Below are positions 8,443-17,578 of a DNA stretch of 64,000 nt, one piece after another (within the stretch, counting starts at the first letter, position 1; every line of letters starts with the position of its first letter). The stretch comes from an uncultured Gammaproteobacteria bacterium (GTDB taxonomy: Bacteria; Pseudomonadota; Gammaproteobacteria; Steroidobacterales; Woeseiaceae), in assembly GCA_937899415.1 (NCBI GenBank), contig CALBPI010000059.1, positions 1-64,000 on the forward strand, in the 5' to 3' direction. Position numbers and translations under genes: made by a program. The notes beneath the pieces were generated by a model. It had not been told where the DNA came from and did not search any database. It was given only the letters and a program-made list of their open reading frames with translations.

Positions 8443-9483
8443 GTGACTGCAATCGACAAACTCTGCGTGCTCAGGCTGTCCGCCATCGGCGACTGCTGCC
8501 ACACGCTGGCTGTGGTTCGAACGCTGCAACAACACCTGCCCGACACCGAGCTGACCTGGGTCATTGGCAAGACCGAGGCGGGTCTCATGGCGGGCCTCGA
8601 CGGTGTGGAACTCATCGTGTTCGACAAGGCGGGCGGGCGCCGCGCCATCCGCGACGTGCAAAGCGCCCTGGGCGGTCGCGAATTCGATGTGCTGCTCAAC
8701 ATGCACGCATCCTGGCGCGCCAACCGCGTGAGTCGGCTCGTGCGCGCGCAGCGGCGCATCGGCTTCGACCGCGACCGTGCGCGCGACCTGCAGTGGCTGT
8801 TCACCGATGAGCACATCGCGCCGCAGCACCAGCCGCATGTCATCGATGGCCTGTTCGGCTTTGCCGAGCGCATCGGCGTGCGCGGGCGCACGCTCGACTG
8901 GCGCCTGCCGCTTGACGACGAGCACCGCGAGTTTGCGGCGACGCTGGCCGACGCGGGCCAACCACTGGTTGTCATCAGCCCCTGTTCGAGCATCCGGGCG
9001 CGCAACTTCCGCAACTGGCCGGCGTCGCGTTACGCGGACGTCGCACAGCATCTTGCCGATCGGTACGGTGCGCGCATCGCCGTTACAGGCGGCGGCTCGG
9101 CGCTCGAAATGGAGTACGCATCCGAGATCGTCGACTCGGGACCCGACGGTGTTGTCGACCTCGTGGGCAAGACCTCGCTCAAGGGACTTGCCGCGATCAT
9201 CGAACGTGCCGCGCTCGTGCTCTGCCCCGACTCGGGTCCCGCCCACATCGCCACAGCCGTTGGCACCCCCGTCGTCGGCTTGTACGCGACCTCAAACCCG
9301 GGCCGCACGGGCCCCGTGTCGAGTCAGGACACGACGGTCAACGCGTACCCACGCGCGCTCGAGCAATTCATGGGCAAGACCATCGACGAGGTGCGCTGGG
9401 GCCAGCGCGTGCGCCACCCGGACGCCATGGGCGTCATTACCGTCGACGAAGTCACGGCCGTCATCGACGGCCTCCTCGCTTAA
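8443..9483 (+). CDS. glycosyltransferase family 9, heptosyltransferase I-like
   Basis: A GT-B fold transferase of family 9 that adds a sugar, probably a heptose, to the LPS inner core. The N-terminal LCVLRLSAIGDCCHTLAVV is the family nucleotide/acceptor motif and VLCPDSGPAHIATAVGTPVVGLY is the donor-site signature. The start is the GTG at 8443, preceded by a GGAG at a longish spacing; an upstream ATG at 8344 would add unrelated arginine-rich sequence. At 346 residues it is close to WaaC/RfaQ. It ends four bases inside the convergent waaF gene. Its acceptor position cannot be fixed from sequence. Confidence 0.85.
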   Translation: MTAIDKLCVLRLSAIGDCCHTLAVVRTLQQHLPDTELTWVIGKTEAGLMAGLDGVELIVFDKAGGRRAIRDVQSALGGREFDVLLNMHASWRANRVSRLVRAQRRIGFDRDRARDLQWLFTDEHIAPQHQPHVIDGLFGFAERIGVRGRTLDWRLPLDDEHREFAATLADAGQPLVVISPCSSIRARNFRNWPASRYADVAQHLADRYGARIAVTGGGSALEMEYASEIVDSGPDGVVDLVGKTSLKGLAAIIERAALVLCPDSGPAHIATAVGTPVVGLYATSNPGRTGPVSSQDTTVNAYPRALEQFMGKTIDEVRWGQRVRHPDAMGVITVDEVTAVIDGLLA

Positions 9484-10493
9484 GCGCGCGCAGCCTCCAC
9501 CGAGGCCAGCACCGCTTCGGGTGTGATCTGCCACAGGCAGTCAAGGTGCTTGAGCGGGCACTCGCGCGCAAAGCACGGGCTACAGGACAACGCGAGATCG
9601 TGGATGGTTTGTCGGTCCGTCAGCGGCGGCGTGAATGCCGGGCTCGTCGATCCGTAGAGCGCCACCGTGTGACAACCCACGGCCGCCGCAACATGCATGA
9701 GCCCGGAGTCGTTGCTCACCACCGTGCCGCAGAGCGAGAGCAGATCGATGGCTTCGGTGAGCGAGGTCTTCCCCGTCAGGTCGGCAACCGGCACTTCGGC
9801 CTGGGCCGAGATCGTCGCAGCGGCGGCCTGGTCACCGGGCCCGCCGAACAGCCAGACGGCGTAGCCCGCGTCCACGAGCCATCGCGCGAGCCGCGCGAAA
9901 TGCGCATGCGGCCAGCACTTGGCCGGCCCGTACTCGGCGCCGGGCAACAAACCGATCACGGGACGCGACAGGTCCAGGCCCAGGCGTGCCGCGGCCGCGT
10001 CGCGAGCGGTGTCATCGATCCGCAGCCTGGGGCGCGGGGGCGCAGGCAGCGCCGCGTCTTCGGGTAGACCCAGGGCGAGGAACCGTTTGACAGTCTGGTC
10101 GAGGCGTTCGCGATCGAAGGCGCGCATGTCATTGATGAGGCCAAAGCGCATCTCGCCACGAAACCCCGTGCGCCTTGGGATCTTCGCGAACCAGGGTACG
10201 AGCGCTGCCTTGGCGGAGCGCGGCAATACGATGGCCTGCGAATAGCCCACCTCACGCAGCGAGTGACCGATGCGACGTCGCACGCCCAGCCCCAACGCAC
10301 CGTGCCCCAGCGGCAGGGCCACACCGCGACGTACCTCGGGCATCCGATTGAGCACAGGCAGCGACCAGGCGGGCGCCACGACGTCGATATCGGGCCTGGG
10401 CTCGGACTGCGCGAGCCATTTGAACAGGGACTGCGCCATGACCATGTCGCCGACCCACGAGGGTCCGACGACGAGCACGGCCTGCGAACTCAT
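9480..10493 (-). CDS. waaF: lipopolysaccharide heptosyltransferase II WaaF
   Basis: Adds the second heptose to the LPS inner core from ADP-heptose at the cytoplasmic membrane. The N-terminus [19 protein letters not shown] is the classic WaaF motif, and [28 protein letters not shown] is the C-terminal family 9 signature. The cysteine-rich end ([17 protein letters not shown]) is also typical. Its ATG overlaps the stop of hldD by four bases (ATGA), so it is translationally coupled to the gene that makes its donor sugar. The order hldD-waaF is conserved in many Gram-negatives. Confidence 0.95.
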   Translation of the reverse strand: MSSQAVLVVGPSWVGDMVMAQSLFKWLAQSEPRPDIDVVAPAWSLPVLNRMPEVRRGVALPLGHGALGLGVRRRIGHSLREVGYSQAIVLPRSAKAALVPWFAKIPRRTGFRGEMRFGLINDMRAFDRERLDQTVKRFLALGLPEDAALPAPPRPRLRIDDTARDAAAARLGLDLSRPVIGLLPGAEYGPAKCWPHAHFARLARWLVDAGYAVWLFGGPGDQAAAATISAQAEVPVADLTGKTSLTEAIDLLSLCGTVVSNDSGLMHVAAAVGCHTVALYGSTSPAFTPPLTDRQTIHDLALSCSPCFARECPLKHLDCLWQITPEAVLASVEAARA

Positions 10494-11434
10494 TGGGCGT
10501 CGAGCGTGTCGAGGTAGGCGCGAACACCATCGGCGACGCTGCGGAATACGCCGTCATAACCCGCAGCGCGCAGGTTGCTCAAATCCGCCTCGGTGAAACT
10601 CTGGTAGGCACCGACGAGGTGCTCGGGGAACGGGATGTACTCGATCTCGCCGCGGCCGTGCCAGTCGATGACGCCATGGGCCATGGCATTAAACGGCTCA
10701 GCCTGGCCTGTGCCGCAATTAAACACACCACTCACGGTAGGGTGCTCGAGCAGCCAGAGGTTGACGGCAACCACATCATCGACGTAGACGAAGTCGCGCC
10801 GCTGCTCGCCGTCGTCGTAGCCGTGGCTGCCCTCGAAAACGCGCACCCGGTCCGACGCGATGAGCTGATTATTAAAGTGGAAGGCCACGCTGGCCATGCT
10901 GCCCTTGTGCTGCTCTCGCGGCCCGTAGACGTTGAAGTAGCGCAAGCCGGCGACCTGCGTGTTGAGCGAGGTCGCATGACGGCGGTAGTACTGATCAAAC
11001 AGCAGCTTCGAATAGCCGTAGACGTTGAGCGGCTTTTCGTTGGCCGGATGCTCGACGAACGTGGTGTTGCCGCCGTAGACCGCCGCCGAGGATGCGTAAA
11101 TGAACGGGACACGCCGCGTCTCGCACCAGGCCAGCAGGCGCTTCGAATACTCGAAGTTGCGCGCCATCATCATGCGCCCGTCCCACTCCGTGGTGGTCGA
11201 GCAGGCACCCTGATGGAAGACCGCGCTGACGCCGCCGAAGTCATCACCGGCGTCGATGCGGTCCAGAAAGTCGTCGCGATCAAGGTAATCGGCAATCGTG
11301 AGGTCAACCAGGTTGACGAACTTGTGCCCGTCCTCGAGATCGTCGACCACGAGTACGGGCTCGGCCGTGTGCCGATTGAGCGCTGCGATGAGATTACTGC
11401 CAATAAAGCCAGCGCCGCCGGTGACGATGATCAT
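10490..11434 (-). CDS. hldD: ADP-L-glycero-D-manno-heptose 6-epimerase HldD
   Basis: An NADP-dependent short-chain epimerase that produces ADP-L-glycero-D-manno-heptose for the inner core. The N-terminal [13 protein letters not shown] is the Rossmann motif. SSAAVYGG and [11 protein letters not shown] supply the Ser/Tyr-Lys catalytic set. [23 protein letters not shown] is HldD-specific. The length of 314 residues is usual. It begins 12 bases after the zinc-finger gene and overlaps waaF by four bases, forming a tight operon that may begin at glnE. Confidence 0.96.
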   Translation of the reverse strand: MIIVTGGAGFIGSNLIAALNRHTAEPVLVVDDLEDGHKFVNLVDLTIADYLDRDDFLDRIDAGDDFGGVSAVFHQGACSTTTEWDGRMMMARNFEYSKRLLAWCETRRVPFIYASSAAVYGGNTTFVEHPANEKPLNVYGYSKLLFDQYYRRHATSLNTQVAGLRYFNVYGPREQHKGSMASVAFHFNNQLIASDRVRVFEGSHGYDDGEQRRDFVYVDDVVAVNLWLLEHPTVSGVFNCGTGQAEPFNAMAHGVIDWHGRGEIEYIPFPEHLVGAYQSFTEADLSNLRAAGYDGVFRSVADGVRAYLDTLDAQ

Positions 11435-11446
11435 GGGTGCGCCAGG

Positions 11447-11659
11447 TCAGTCGTCACGCCGCAGCCGGTACAGGGCACCGCAATACGGGCACTGCGCCTC
11501 GCCCGACACTTCGATGGCGAGATACACGCGCGGGTGCGAGTTCCAGGGCGTCATGCCGGGCATGGGGCAACACACGGGCAGATCTTTCTCGGTAACTTCG
11601 TAGACGTCCTGCGCGTTGGCGCGTTCCAGTTTACGCGAGTCGGTCGGTGCCGTGGCCAC
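11447..11659 (-). CDS. CHCC-type zinc-finger protein (NDUFS6-like)
   Basis: A 70-residue protein of the zf-CHCC family. It shows CCPMPGM at the N-terminal side, HPRVYL with the histidine ligand, and CPYCGALY at the end. This is the fold of the mitochondrial complex I subunit NDUFS6, and bacterial members have no firmly assigned role. A GGAG lies nine bases before the ATG. It is located between glnE and hldD on the same strand, with gaps of 49 and 12 bases. Confidence 0.85.
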   Translation of the reverse strand: MATAPTDSRKLERANAQDVYEVTEKDLPVCCPMPGMTPWNSHPRVYLAIEVSGEAQCPYCGALYRLRRDD

Positions 11660-11708
11660 GTGCGATTCTCCGGGTTCCTAACAGCGCGGGATTATAGCAA
11701 GAGGGCCA

Positions 11709-14582
11709 TCAGCTGGCGGGTCTCACGGCACCCAAAATGGCGTCCCAGGCCGCACGAACGCAGGCGCGCGCGTCGCGCAACTGCTGGTCGTCGACAACGC
11801 GACCCCGTCGGTCGAGCGAACGCCGGTGAATGACAGCACGAAAGGCGCGGTAGGCCTGCTGCAGCCCGGCAGCCGTGTCGGCATCGAGCAGCCCGGCACT
11901 GGCCAGGCTGTCGAGCTGGCGAATGTTGTCGCTCCAGTCCGTCACCGCCGGGACCCCGCAGGCGTGGCGCAGCACGAGGTACTGCACCAGGAACTCAAGC
12001 TCCCCCATGCCCCCGCGGTCCTGCTTGATATCGAACTCGCCGGCTTTGGCTTCCGAGAGGTTGTCACGCATCTTTTTGCGCATGGCAACCACGTCGTCGG
12101 CCAGGCTGTCCCGGCGCACGTCGCGGCACAGCACCTCGATGCGCAGCGTCTCGAAGCGCTTGCAGACGTCCGCGTCCCCGGCAACCGCCCGCGCCCGCGT
12201 CAGCGCCTGGTGCTCCCAGGTCCAAGCGTCTTCAGCCTGGTAACGCCGGAATGCGCTCAGGCTCGAAACCAGCAAACCCGACCGGCCGCTGGGGCGCAGT
12301 CGCGTGTCGACTTCGTAGAGCTGTCCGTCGCCCGTCTGCACACTGAGCAGATGCACGATGCGCCGCGCGAGGCGCATGACGAACATCGTCGCGTCGATGG
12401 GCTGGGCGCCATCGGTGTCGCCCGCGCCCACGTCGTGCAGAAACACAATGTCGAGGTCCGATCCGTAGCCAAGCTCCCAGCCGCCCAGCTTGCCGTAGGC
12501 CACGATGGCGAAACGCATCTGTTCGTTACTGCAGCCCGGCGGGCGGCCGTGGCGTGCCACCAGGTCCGCCCAGGCGATATCGAGCACACGCTCGAGAACG
12601 ATCTCGGCCACATCCGTGAGCCGGTCACTCACCTTCATGAGCGGCAAGGTCTCGCTGACGTCAGCCACGGCGATGCGAAACCAGGCCGCGCGGGCAAAGC
12701 GCGCCAACGCCTGCACGCGGGCTTCGCTATCCGCGGGCCCAAGGTCCGCCTCGACGGCCGCAAGATCGTCAGCCAGCGCCGCACTATCCTGCGGCGCCAG
12801 CGACCAGCGCGTATCGAGCAGCGCATCGAGCAGTGGCGGATGCGCGGCCAGCTGATCGGCCAAAAACGCACTCATGCCGGCGAGCGACACAAGCCGTTCG
12901 AGCGCTGCGGGCTGCTCGTTAAGCAACGCCAGATACGCACTGCGCCGCAATACCGCGCTGGCGACCCCCAGAACCCGTTGCAGCGCGACGGCGGGCTCGG
13001 GGTGCGCCGCGAGCGTCCCGATCACACCACTGATGAAGCGTTCGAGCCGCTCGCGCGACACGGTGTCGATCGGTGTTCGCGCGATTTGCTGGCGAAACTG
13101 TGTCAGCGCCGCGGACACGCCCTGGGGATCGGCGATCCCGCAGTCCGATACGGCCGCCTCAAGCACCTCAGCCGACTCGTCGAGCCAACGGGCACCCTCA
13201 TCGTCGCCCACCTCCGCCTGGAACAGCATGGCTTCGAACGCCCCGGACACAACGCGACGATGCGCGTCGAGATCGTCGCGCAGCGATTCCCAGTCCGCAT
13301 TGCCCATGGCGAGCGTGAGCATTCGCTGACCCGCGTCATCGCTTGGCAACGCGTGAACCTGTCGGTCATCTAGGGCCTGCAATCGGTTCTCGCACACGCG
13401 CAGCGCGTCGTAGGCGCGGCGCAGACTGTCCACGGCTGTCGCCTCAAGCAAGCCGGCAGCAGCGATCGCGTCGAGTGCGGCGTACAGCCGCTCGGTGCGG
13501 AGCTGGCTCATCTGGCCGCCGCGGATGAGCTGCAGCGACTGGGCCACGAATTCCACCTCGCGGATGCCGCCGGGCCCCAGTTTGAGGTGGTCAACGAGGT
13601 CGCGGCGCTGCACCTCGCGCGCAATCATGGCCTTCATGTCGCGCAGCGACGCGAGTACGCCAAAGTCGAGGTAGCGCCGATAGACAAACGGGCGAATCAC
13701 CGCCTCGTGAAACGCAAGTGCCGGCTCAAGCGCCGTGCCCTCGCCCGCTACGAACCGTGCCTTGACGAACGCGTAGCGCTCCCAGTCGCGGCCGTGTAGC
13801 TGCAGGTAGTTTTCGAGCGCCGGGAAACTGATCGCCAGAGGGCCCGCCTCGCCGAACGGCCGCAGTCGCGTGTCGACACGAAAGACGCGCCCGGACGCCG
13901 TGTTGCTGTCGATAAGGTCGATAACGATGCGCGCCTCGCGCAGGCAGTACTCCGAGGCGCTGAGCGGGCGACGCCCGTCGCTCTCACCCTCGACGGGGTA
14001 GGCAAAAACAATATCGATGTCTGACGAGAAGTTAAGCTCGCGCCCGCCAAGCTTGCCCATGCAGATCACAAACAGCGGGATGACCTGGCCTTCCGCGTCG
14101 CGCAGCTCACCGTGGCGCCGGTGCATGGCGAGCCTTGCCGCCGCCAGCGCCGCCTCGAGGCATTGATCGGCCAGTGCGGAGAGCGCCTCGAGCGTCTCAC
14201 CCAGTCCGGCACGATCGGCAAGGTCACGCCAGGCGATGGCCAGCATGATACGGCGTCGGTGTGTGCGCAGCGCCAGGCCCAGCGCCTCGGCATCATCGCG
14301 TGGCGCCGCCGAGAGGCGTGATACGGTGACGGGCGTGGCCCCATCCATCACGGCCAGGGCCGTGGCAGGCTCTGCCGAAACGCTGCGTCTCAGGAATTCG
14401 CTGGCGGCCAGTGCGCGCCACCAGGATTGACCCGATACATCCGTCGACGCCAACTCGAGCCGGGCTGCGAGCTCCGGGTGATCGAGGCCCGCCAGCCAGT
14501 CGGCGAGATTCCCGAGCTGGCGGTCATCGATCAGCGATGCGAACGACGCCGGGCGCAGTGCGGCTTCGAGCGAGAAGGACAT
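11709..14582 (-). CDS. glnE: bifunctional glutamine synthetase adenylyltransferase/deadenylase GlnE
   Basis: Controls glutamine synthetase by adding AMP to a tyrosine or removing it by phosphorolysis, under PII. The two nucleotidyltransferase domains are plain: CMGKLGGRELNFSSDIDIVF near residues 175-195 (deadenylase) and AYGKLGGWELGYGSDLDIVF near residues 690-710 (adenylyltransferase). Both carry the G-x-D-x-D metal motif. QDRGGMGELEFLVQYLVL and GPGGIREVEFVAQSLQL are the paired helper motifs. The length of 957 residues is close to E. coli (946). It heads a possible operon with the zinc protein, hldD and waaF. Confidence 0.97.
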   Translation of the reverse strand: MSFSLEAALRPASFASLIDDRQLGNLADWLAGLDHPELAARLELASTDVSGQSWWRALAASEFLRRSVSAEPATALAVMDGATPVTVSRLSAAPRDDAEALGLALRTHRRRIMLAIAWRDLADRAGLGETLEALSALADQCLEAALAAARLAMHRRHGELRDAEGQVIPLFVICMGKLGGRELNFSSDIDIVFAYPVEGESDGRRPLSASEYCLREARIVIDLIDSNTASGRVFRVDTRLRPFGEAGPLAISFPALENYLQLHGRDWERYAFVKARFVAGEGTALEPALAFHEAVIRPFVYRRYLDFGVLASLRDMKAMIAREVQRRDLVDHLKLGPGGIREVEFVAQSLQLIRGGQMSQLRTERLYAALDAIAAAGLLEATAVDSLRRAYDALRVCENRLQALDDRQVHALPSDDAGQRMLTLAMGNADWESLRDDLDAHRRVVSGAFEAMLFQAEVGDDEGARWLDESAEVLEAAVSDCGIADPQGVSAALTQFRQQIARTPIDTVSRERLERFISGVIGTLAAHPEPAVALQRVLGVASAVLRRSAYLALLNEQPAALERLVSLAGMSAFLADQLAAHPPLLDALLDTRWSLAPQDSAALADDLAAVEADLGPADSEARVQALARFARAAWFRIAVADVSETLPLMKVSDRLTDVAEIVLERVLDIAWADLVARHGRPPGCSNEQMRFAIVAYGKLGGWELGYGSDLDIVFLHDVGAGDTDGAQPIDATMFVMRLARRIVHLLSVQTGDGQLYEVDTRLRPSGRSGLLVSSLSAFRRYQAEDAWTWEHQALTRARAVAGDADVCKRFETLRIEVLCRDVRRDSLADDVVAMRKKMRDNLSEAKAGEFDIKQDRGGMGELEFLVQYLVLRHACGVPAVTDWSDNIRQLDSLASAGLLDADTAAGLQQAYRAFRAVIHRRSLDRRGRVVDDQQLRDARACVRAAWDAILGAVRPAS

Positions 14583-14611
14583 CGGGGCAGTGTAGCGCAG
14601 CGATCGGCGCC

Positions 14612-14678
14612 AAAAAAAACGTCGTCGGGCCCCGAAAAAGGCGTGTGCTGAAGGGGTTTTCCCGGCACCCGACGACGT
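14612..14678 (-). terminator. rho-independent terminator with 11-bp stem, long loop and U8 tract
   Basis: The arms 14619-14629 and 14668-14678 are perfectly complementary over 11 bp. On the minus strand the stem runs straight into eight T residues (14619-14612). The 38-nt loop contains a smaller GGG-AAAA-CCC hairpin. It lies downstream of the small membrane-protein gene at 14752-14898 and upstream of glnE, so it probably ends that transcript. Confidence 0.85.
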
Positions 14679-14751
14679 ACAACAGCGGGTATTACTTACC
14701 CTTTATCTTGCTCTTGAACCGATCCCTGGTTCTCGCACCTGGTGACCCGCG

Positions 14752-14898
14752 TCAGAGCCAAGCCAGATTCATCACGATCACGGCGAGCAGGAACGTCGCA
14801 TAAATCCCGGCCAGGCAAAGCACCGACGTGCTGAGCTCGCGGTCCGTCAGGCCGCCGCCGAAATCGCCACCTGCGTGTTGTCGCTGCGTCGAATTCAT
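14752..14898 (-). CDS. small single-pass membrane protein (48 aa)
   Basis: I do not recognise this protein. The 48 residues begin with a polar, glycine-rich N-terminus (HAGGDFGGGLTDRELS) followed by one strong transmembrane helix (VLCLAGIYATFLLAVIVMNLAWL) that ends the chain. An ATG further up (14958) is also in frame. The one at 14898 follows GGGGA at nine bases, and the segment before it does not look like protein. The strong terminator 70 bases downstream shows that a transcript ends here, which supports a real gene. Function unknown. Confidence 0.5.
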   Translation of the reverse strand: MNSTQRQHAGGDFGGGLTDRELSTSVLCLAGIYATFLLAVIVMNLAWL

Positions 14899-15011
14899 GT
14901 ACCAAGTCCCCAAGCAAATGAGCCCTCCCTGCGAGCGCTCACAGGAGAACTGCACCATGCGGGCGGTTTATCCCACGGGATGCGAAAAAAAGTTGAAACG
15001 ACCCGAACGGG

Positions 15012-15467
15012 TCAGAAGATGCCGGCGACGAGGCCTTCAGCCAGCGTTTGGGCAAGCGTGGCCGCCTGCTCAGGAAACTCCGGGTTCCAGGCGCCGTGCA
15101 GCACGAGCGGCGGCTGCGCCCAGCGCCAGGTCAGCCCTTTCACGATGCGCTCGAGCTGCAGGCAGCTCCCGGCCCCGTCTTCCCCCGCGCGTACCCAGGC
15201 GACCACGGGCAAACCCGGTGTCAGCTCCCGGCAGGGGTAGTAGATGCGCTCGAACCAGTCCTTGCTGCGACCCGCCATGCTGCCGAAATTTTCCGTGGTG
15301 CCAACGGCGACACCGTCGCACCAGGCCACGTCAGCGGGCGTTGCTGCCAGCGGTGGCAACCAACGCAGCTGCAGCCCGTCTACATCGGCAAGCCGCTCAC
15401 GGACCGCCACCGCGACCGCGCGCGTGTTCCCGGAAGGGGTGTGACTGACGACGAGGAGTCTCGGCAC
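15012..15467 (-). CDS. flavodoxin-family protein
   Basis: A 151-residue FMN-binding protein of the flavodoxin/NAD(P)H-quinone reductase type. The first strand and loop, LLVVSHTPSGNTRAVA, match the phosphate-binding loop of flavodoxins (T/S-x-S/T-G-x-T). VAVGTTENFGSMAGRSKDWFERIYYP is the second flavin-contact region and resembles WrbA-like reductases. The C-terminal part is short, so it is near the lower length limit. It is a single gene on the minus strand. The partner or substrate is not predictable from the neighbourhood. Confidence 0.75.
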   Translation of the reverse strand: MPRLLVVSHTPSGNTRAVAVAVRERLADVDGLQLRWLPPLAATPADVAWCDGVAVGTTENFGSMAGRSKDWFERIYYPCRELTPGLPVVAWVRAGEDGAGSCLQLERIVKGLTWRWAQPPLVLHGAWNPEFPEQAATLAQTLAEGLVAGIF

Positions 15468-15541
15468 GACATTTGATCGGGGCGCCCGTAGCGGGCGGAA
15501 GACCTGAGTCTAGCGTCCGGGGCGCGCCCCGGCAGCCCGAA

Positions 15542-17431
15542 CTAGCCCAGCGTGCCCGTGTTCGTGCGTTCGGCCTCAAGCAGGCCCGTGAGGTTGAGCA
15601 TGCCCGAGTTCGTGCCCTCGGACAGCGCCTCGAGGCGTGCGTCGAGCGGCTTGGGCTTGCCGAGCAGGAAGCCTTGGCCGTAGTCGACGCCCAGCTGTAC
15701 GAGACCGTCGCGGACCGCTTCGGTCTCCACAAACTCGGCCACGGTCTTGAGTCCCATGACGCGGGCCACCTGGGCCGAGGCCGCAACCATCGACTCCGAC
15801 ACCTTGTTGGTGTCCATGTCGCGCACAAAGCTGCCGTCGATCTTCAGGATGTCCACCGGCAAATCGCGCAGGTACGCGAACGAGCTCAGGCCCGCGCCGA
15901 AGTCGTCGAGTGCGAATCGGCAGCCCAGCTCGCGCATGGTGTTCATGAAGGCGATCGCGCCTTCGCGGTTGGCGATGGCCGCCGTTTCCGTAATCTCGAA
16001 ACAAATCTGTTCCGGCGACAGCGAACCGTTGAGCACGGCCTGGCGCACAAATTCGTGGAACGCGGGCTCACCCAACGACTGACCGGACAGGTTGAGCGCA
16101 AACGAGGCCTCGTGCAGCGCCATGGTGTCCATGTGGCGACCCACGGACTCGAAAAAGGACTGGATCACGAATCGGTCGATACGCGGCATCATCTGATAGT
16201 GCTCGGCCGCGGCAAAGAACTTCTCGGGCAGCATGACATCGCCACTCGGGCCATTCATGCGCAACAGAATCTCGTAGTGCACGGAGCCGACGTCGCTCAC
16301 GAGCGGCACGATGGGCTGTGCATCCAGCGTGAACGCCTCGTTCGTGATGGCTTCCTGCAGTTGCGCAAACAACTGCAGGTTATCGACGCGGCGTACGATG
16401 CTCTTGTCGGCCGAGTCGAAACACTCCACGCGATCGCCGCCGTGGTCTTTCGCTTTCTCGCAGGCCATGCGCGCCACGATGAGCGGGCTCTCTTCGGACG
16501 ACTCGTAGTCGTTGAGCGCGACCACACCCGCTGACAGCGTGACCGGGAACGTCTTCTTGCCGCGCGCATAGAGCAGTTTCTGGGACTGGCCGCGCACGCG
16601 CTCCGCAAACGCGACGCCGGCCTCGACGTCGCGGTAACGCAAGAGCACCGCAAACTTGTCACCACCGATGCGCGCCAGCGTCGCGCCCGTTGGCATCTCG
16701 GACTGCAGCAGGTTGGCCACGCGGACGAGCACTTCATCCCCGGCGCGCTGGTCGAAGGTGTCATTGAAGACCGTAAGCTGATCGACGTCGAAATAGACGA
16801 GGCAGTGGGTGTCCTGCACGTCCTGGAGCTCGTCGATGGAGCTGTCCATCACAGACACGAAGTCGTTGCGTCGCATCAGGCCCGTGAGCTGGTCGTAACT
16901 GTCATCGATGATGCGCTTGGCAAACCGCCCGACGTAGCGCACCAGTCGCTCAGCAGAAACAGACAACGGCTTACCCTCGACCTGGCAGAACGTCGCCAGA
17001 ACACCGACGGCGTCGCCCGAGCGATCCATCACGGGATACAAAATCAGCTGGTACGGGTCGACACGGCCACGCGCGCCCGAGGGCGGGGATTGCATCTCCA
17101 GCAACACGGGCTTGTTGTAGGTCGAGTACTTCGGAAACAGCTGGCGCAGCATCGTGGCGTCGAGCTTGCGGCGGTCGACAGGTTTCCAGTTGCTGTGGGT
17201 GATGCTGATGCGAATGTGCTTCGACGGGATCAGCAACACCGTATAGCTCATATTGAGGAAACGGGTAAGTTCGCCCAGCAGCCGGCTCAGGCGCGCCTGG
17301 CCGTGCGGTTCGTGAGCGACCTTCTCATCGACGTGGTAGATGAGATCCAGCTCGTCGCGCATTGCCTTCATGGCATCGCGCAGTTCGCCGATGTCGCCGT
17401 CTTCGAGTTGTTGTTCGTTGAGCGTCGCCAT
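15542..17431 (-). CDS. GAF-like/GGDEF/EAL protein, predicted c-di-GMP phosphodiesterase
   Basis: A 629-residue cytosolic signalling protein. An N-terminal sensor-like region (about residues 40-180) resembles a GAF domain. The central GGDEF domain (about 190-335) carries IGGDKF where an active cyclase has GG(D/E)EF, so cyclase activity is doubtful. The C-terminal EAL domain (about 350-600) keeps the expected catalytic residues: EILLR, NLSGQSL, CFEITET, LDDFGAG, LKIDGSFV and AEFVE. I predict a phosphodiesterase whose GGDEF part has at most a regulatory role. No membrane span is seen. It is alone, in a 147-base gap from the next gene. Confidence 0.88.
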   Translation of the reverse strand: MATLNEQQLEDGDIGELRDAMKAMRDELDLIYHVDEKVAHEPHGQARLSRLLGELTRFLNMSYTVLLIPSKHIRISITHSNWKPVDRRKLDATMLRQLFPKYSTYNKPVLLEMQSPPSGARGRVDPYQLILYPVMDRSGDAVGVLATFCQVEGKPLSVSAERLVRYVGRFAKRIIDDSYDQLTGLMRRNDFVSVMDSSIDELQDVQDTHCLVYFDVDQLTVFNDTFDQRAGDEVLVRVANLLQSEMPTGATLARIGGDKFAVLLRYRDVEAGVAFAERVRGQSQKLLYARGKKTFPVTLSAGVVALNDYESSEESPLIVARMACEKAKDHGGDRVECFDSADKSIVRRVDNLQLFAQLQEAITNEAFTLDAQPIVPLVSDVGSVHYEILLRMNGPSGDVMLPEKFFAAAEHYQMMPRIDRFVIQSFFESVGRHMDTMALHEASFALNLSGQSLGEPAFHEFVRQAVLNGSLSPEQICFEITETAAIANREGAIAFMNTMRELGCRFALDDFGAGLSSFAYLRDLPVDILKIDGSFVRDMDTNKVSESMVAASAQVARVMGLKTVAEFVETEAVRDGLVQLGVDYGQGFLLGKPKPLDARLEALSEGTNSGMLNLTGLLEAERTNTGTLG

Positions 17432-17578
17432 GCACCTGTGCCTCGGGGCGTCGCACGCATCGGTGCAACGTGGGCAGGTCCATGACCTTACGTAAAGCGG
17501 GCTGCGGTTTCCGTGATCGAGGTCTCAGGGCCCCGTACCGCCTGGGATCGCACCAGATCGGCGCATTGGGCGGTTTGC

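Noticed and set aside
11826-13373. 515-codon open frame opposite glnE
   Set aside because: It is entirely inside glnE, has no recognisable motif and shows shadow-type composition.
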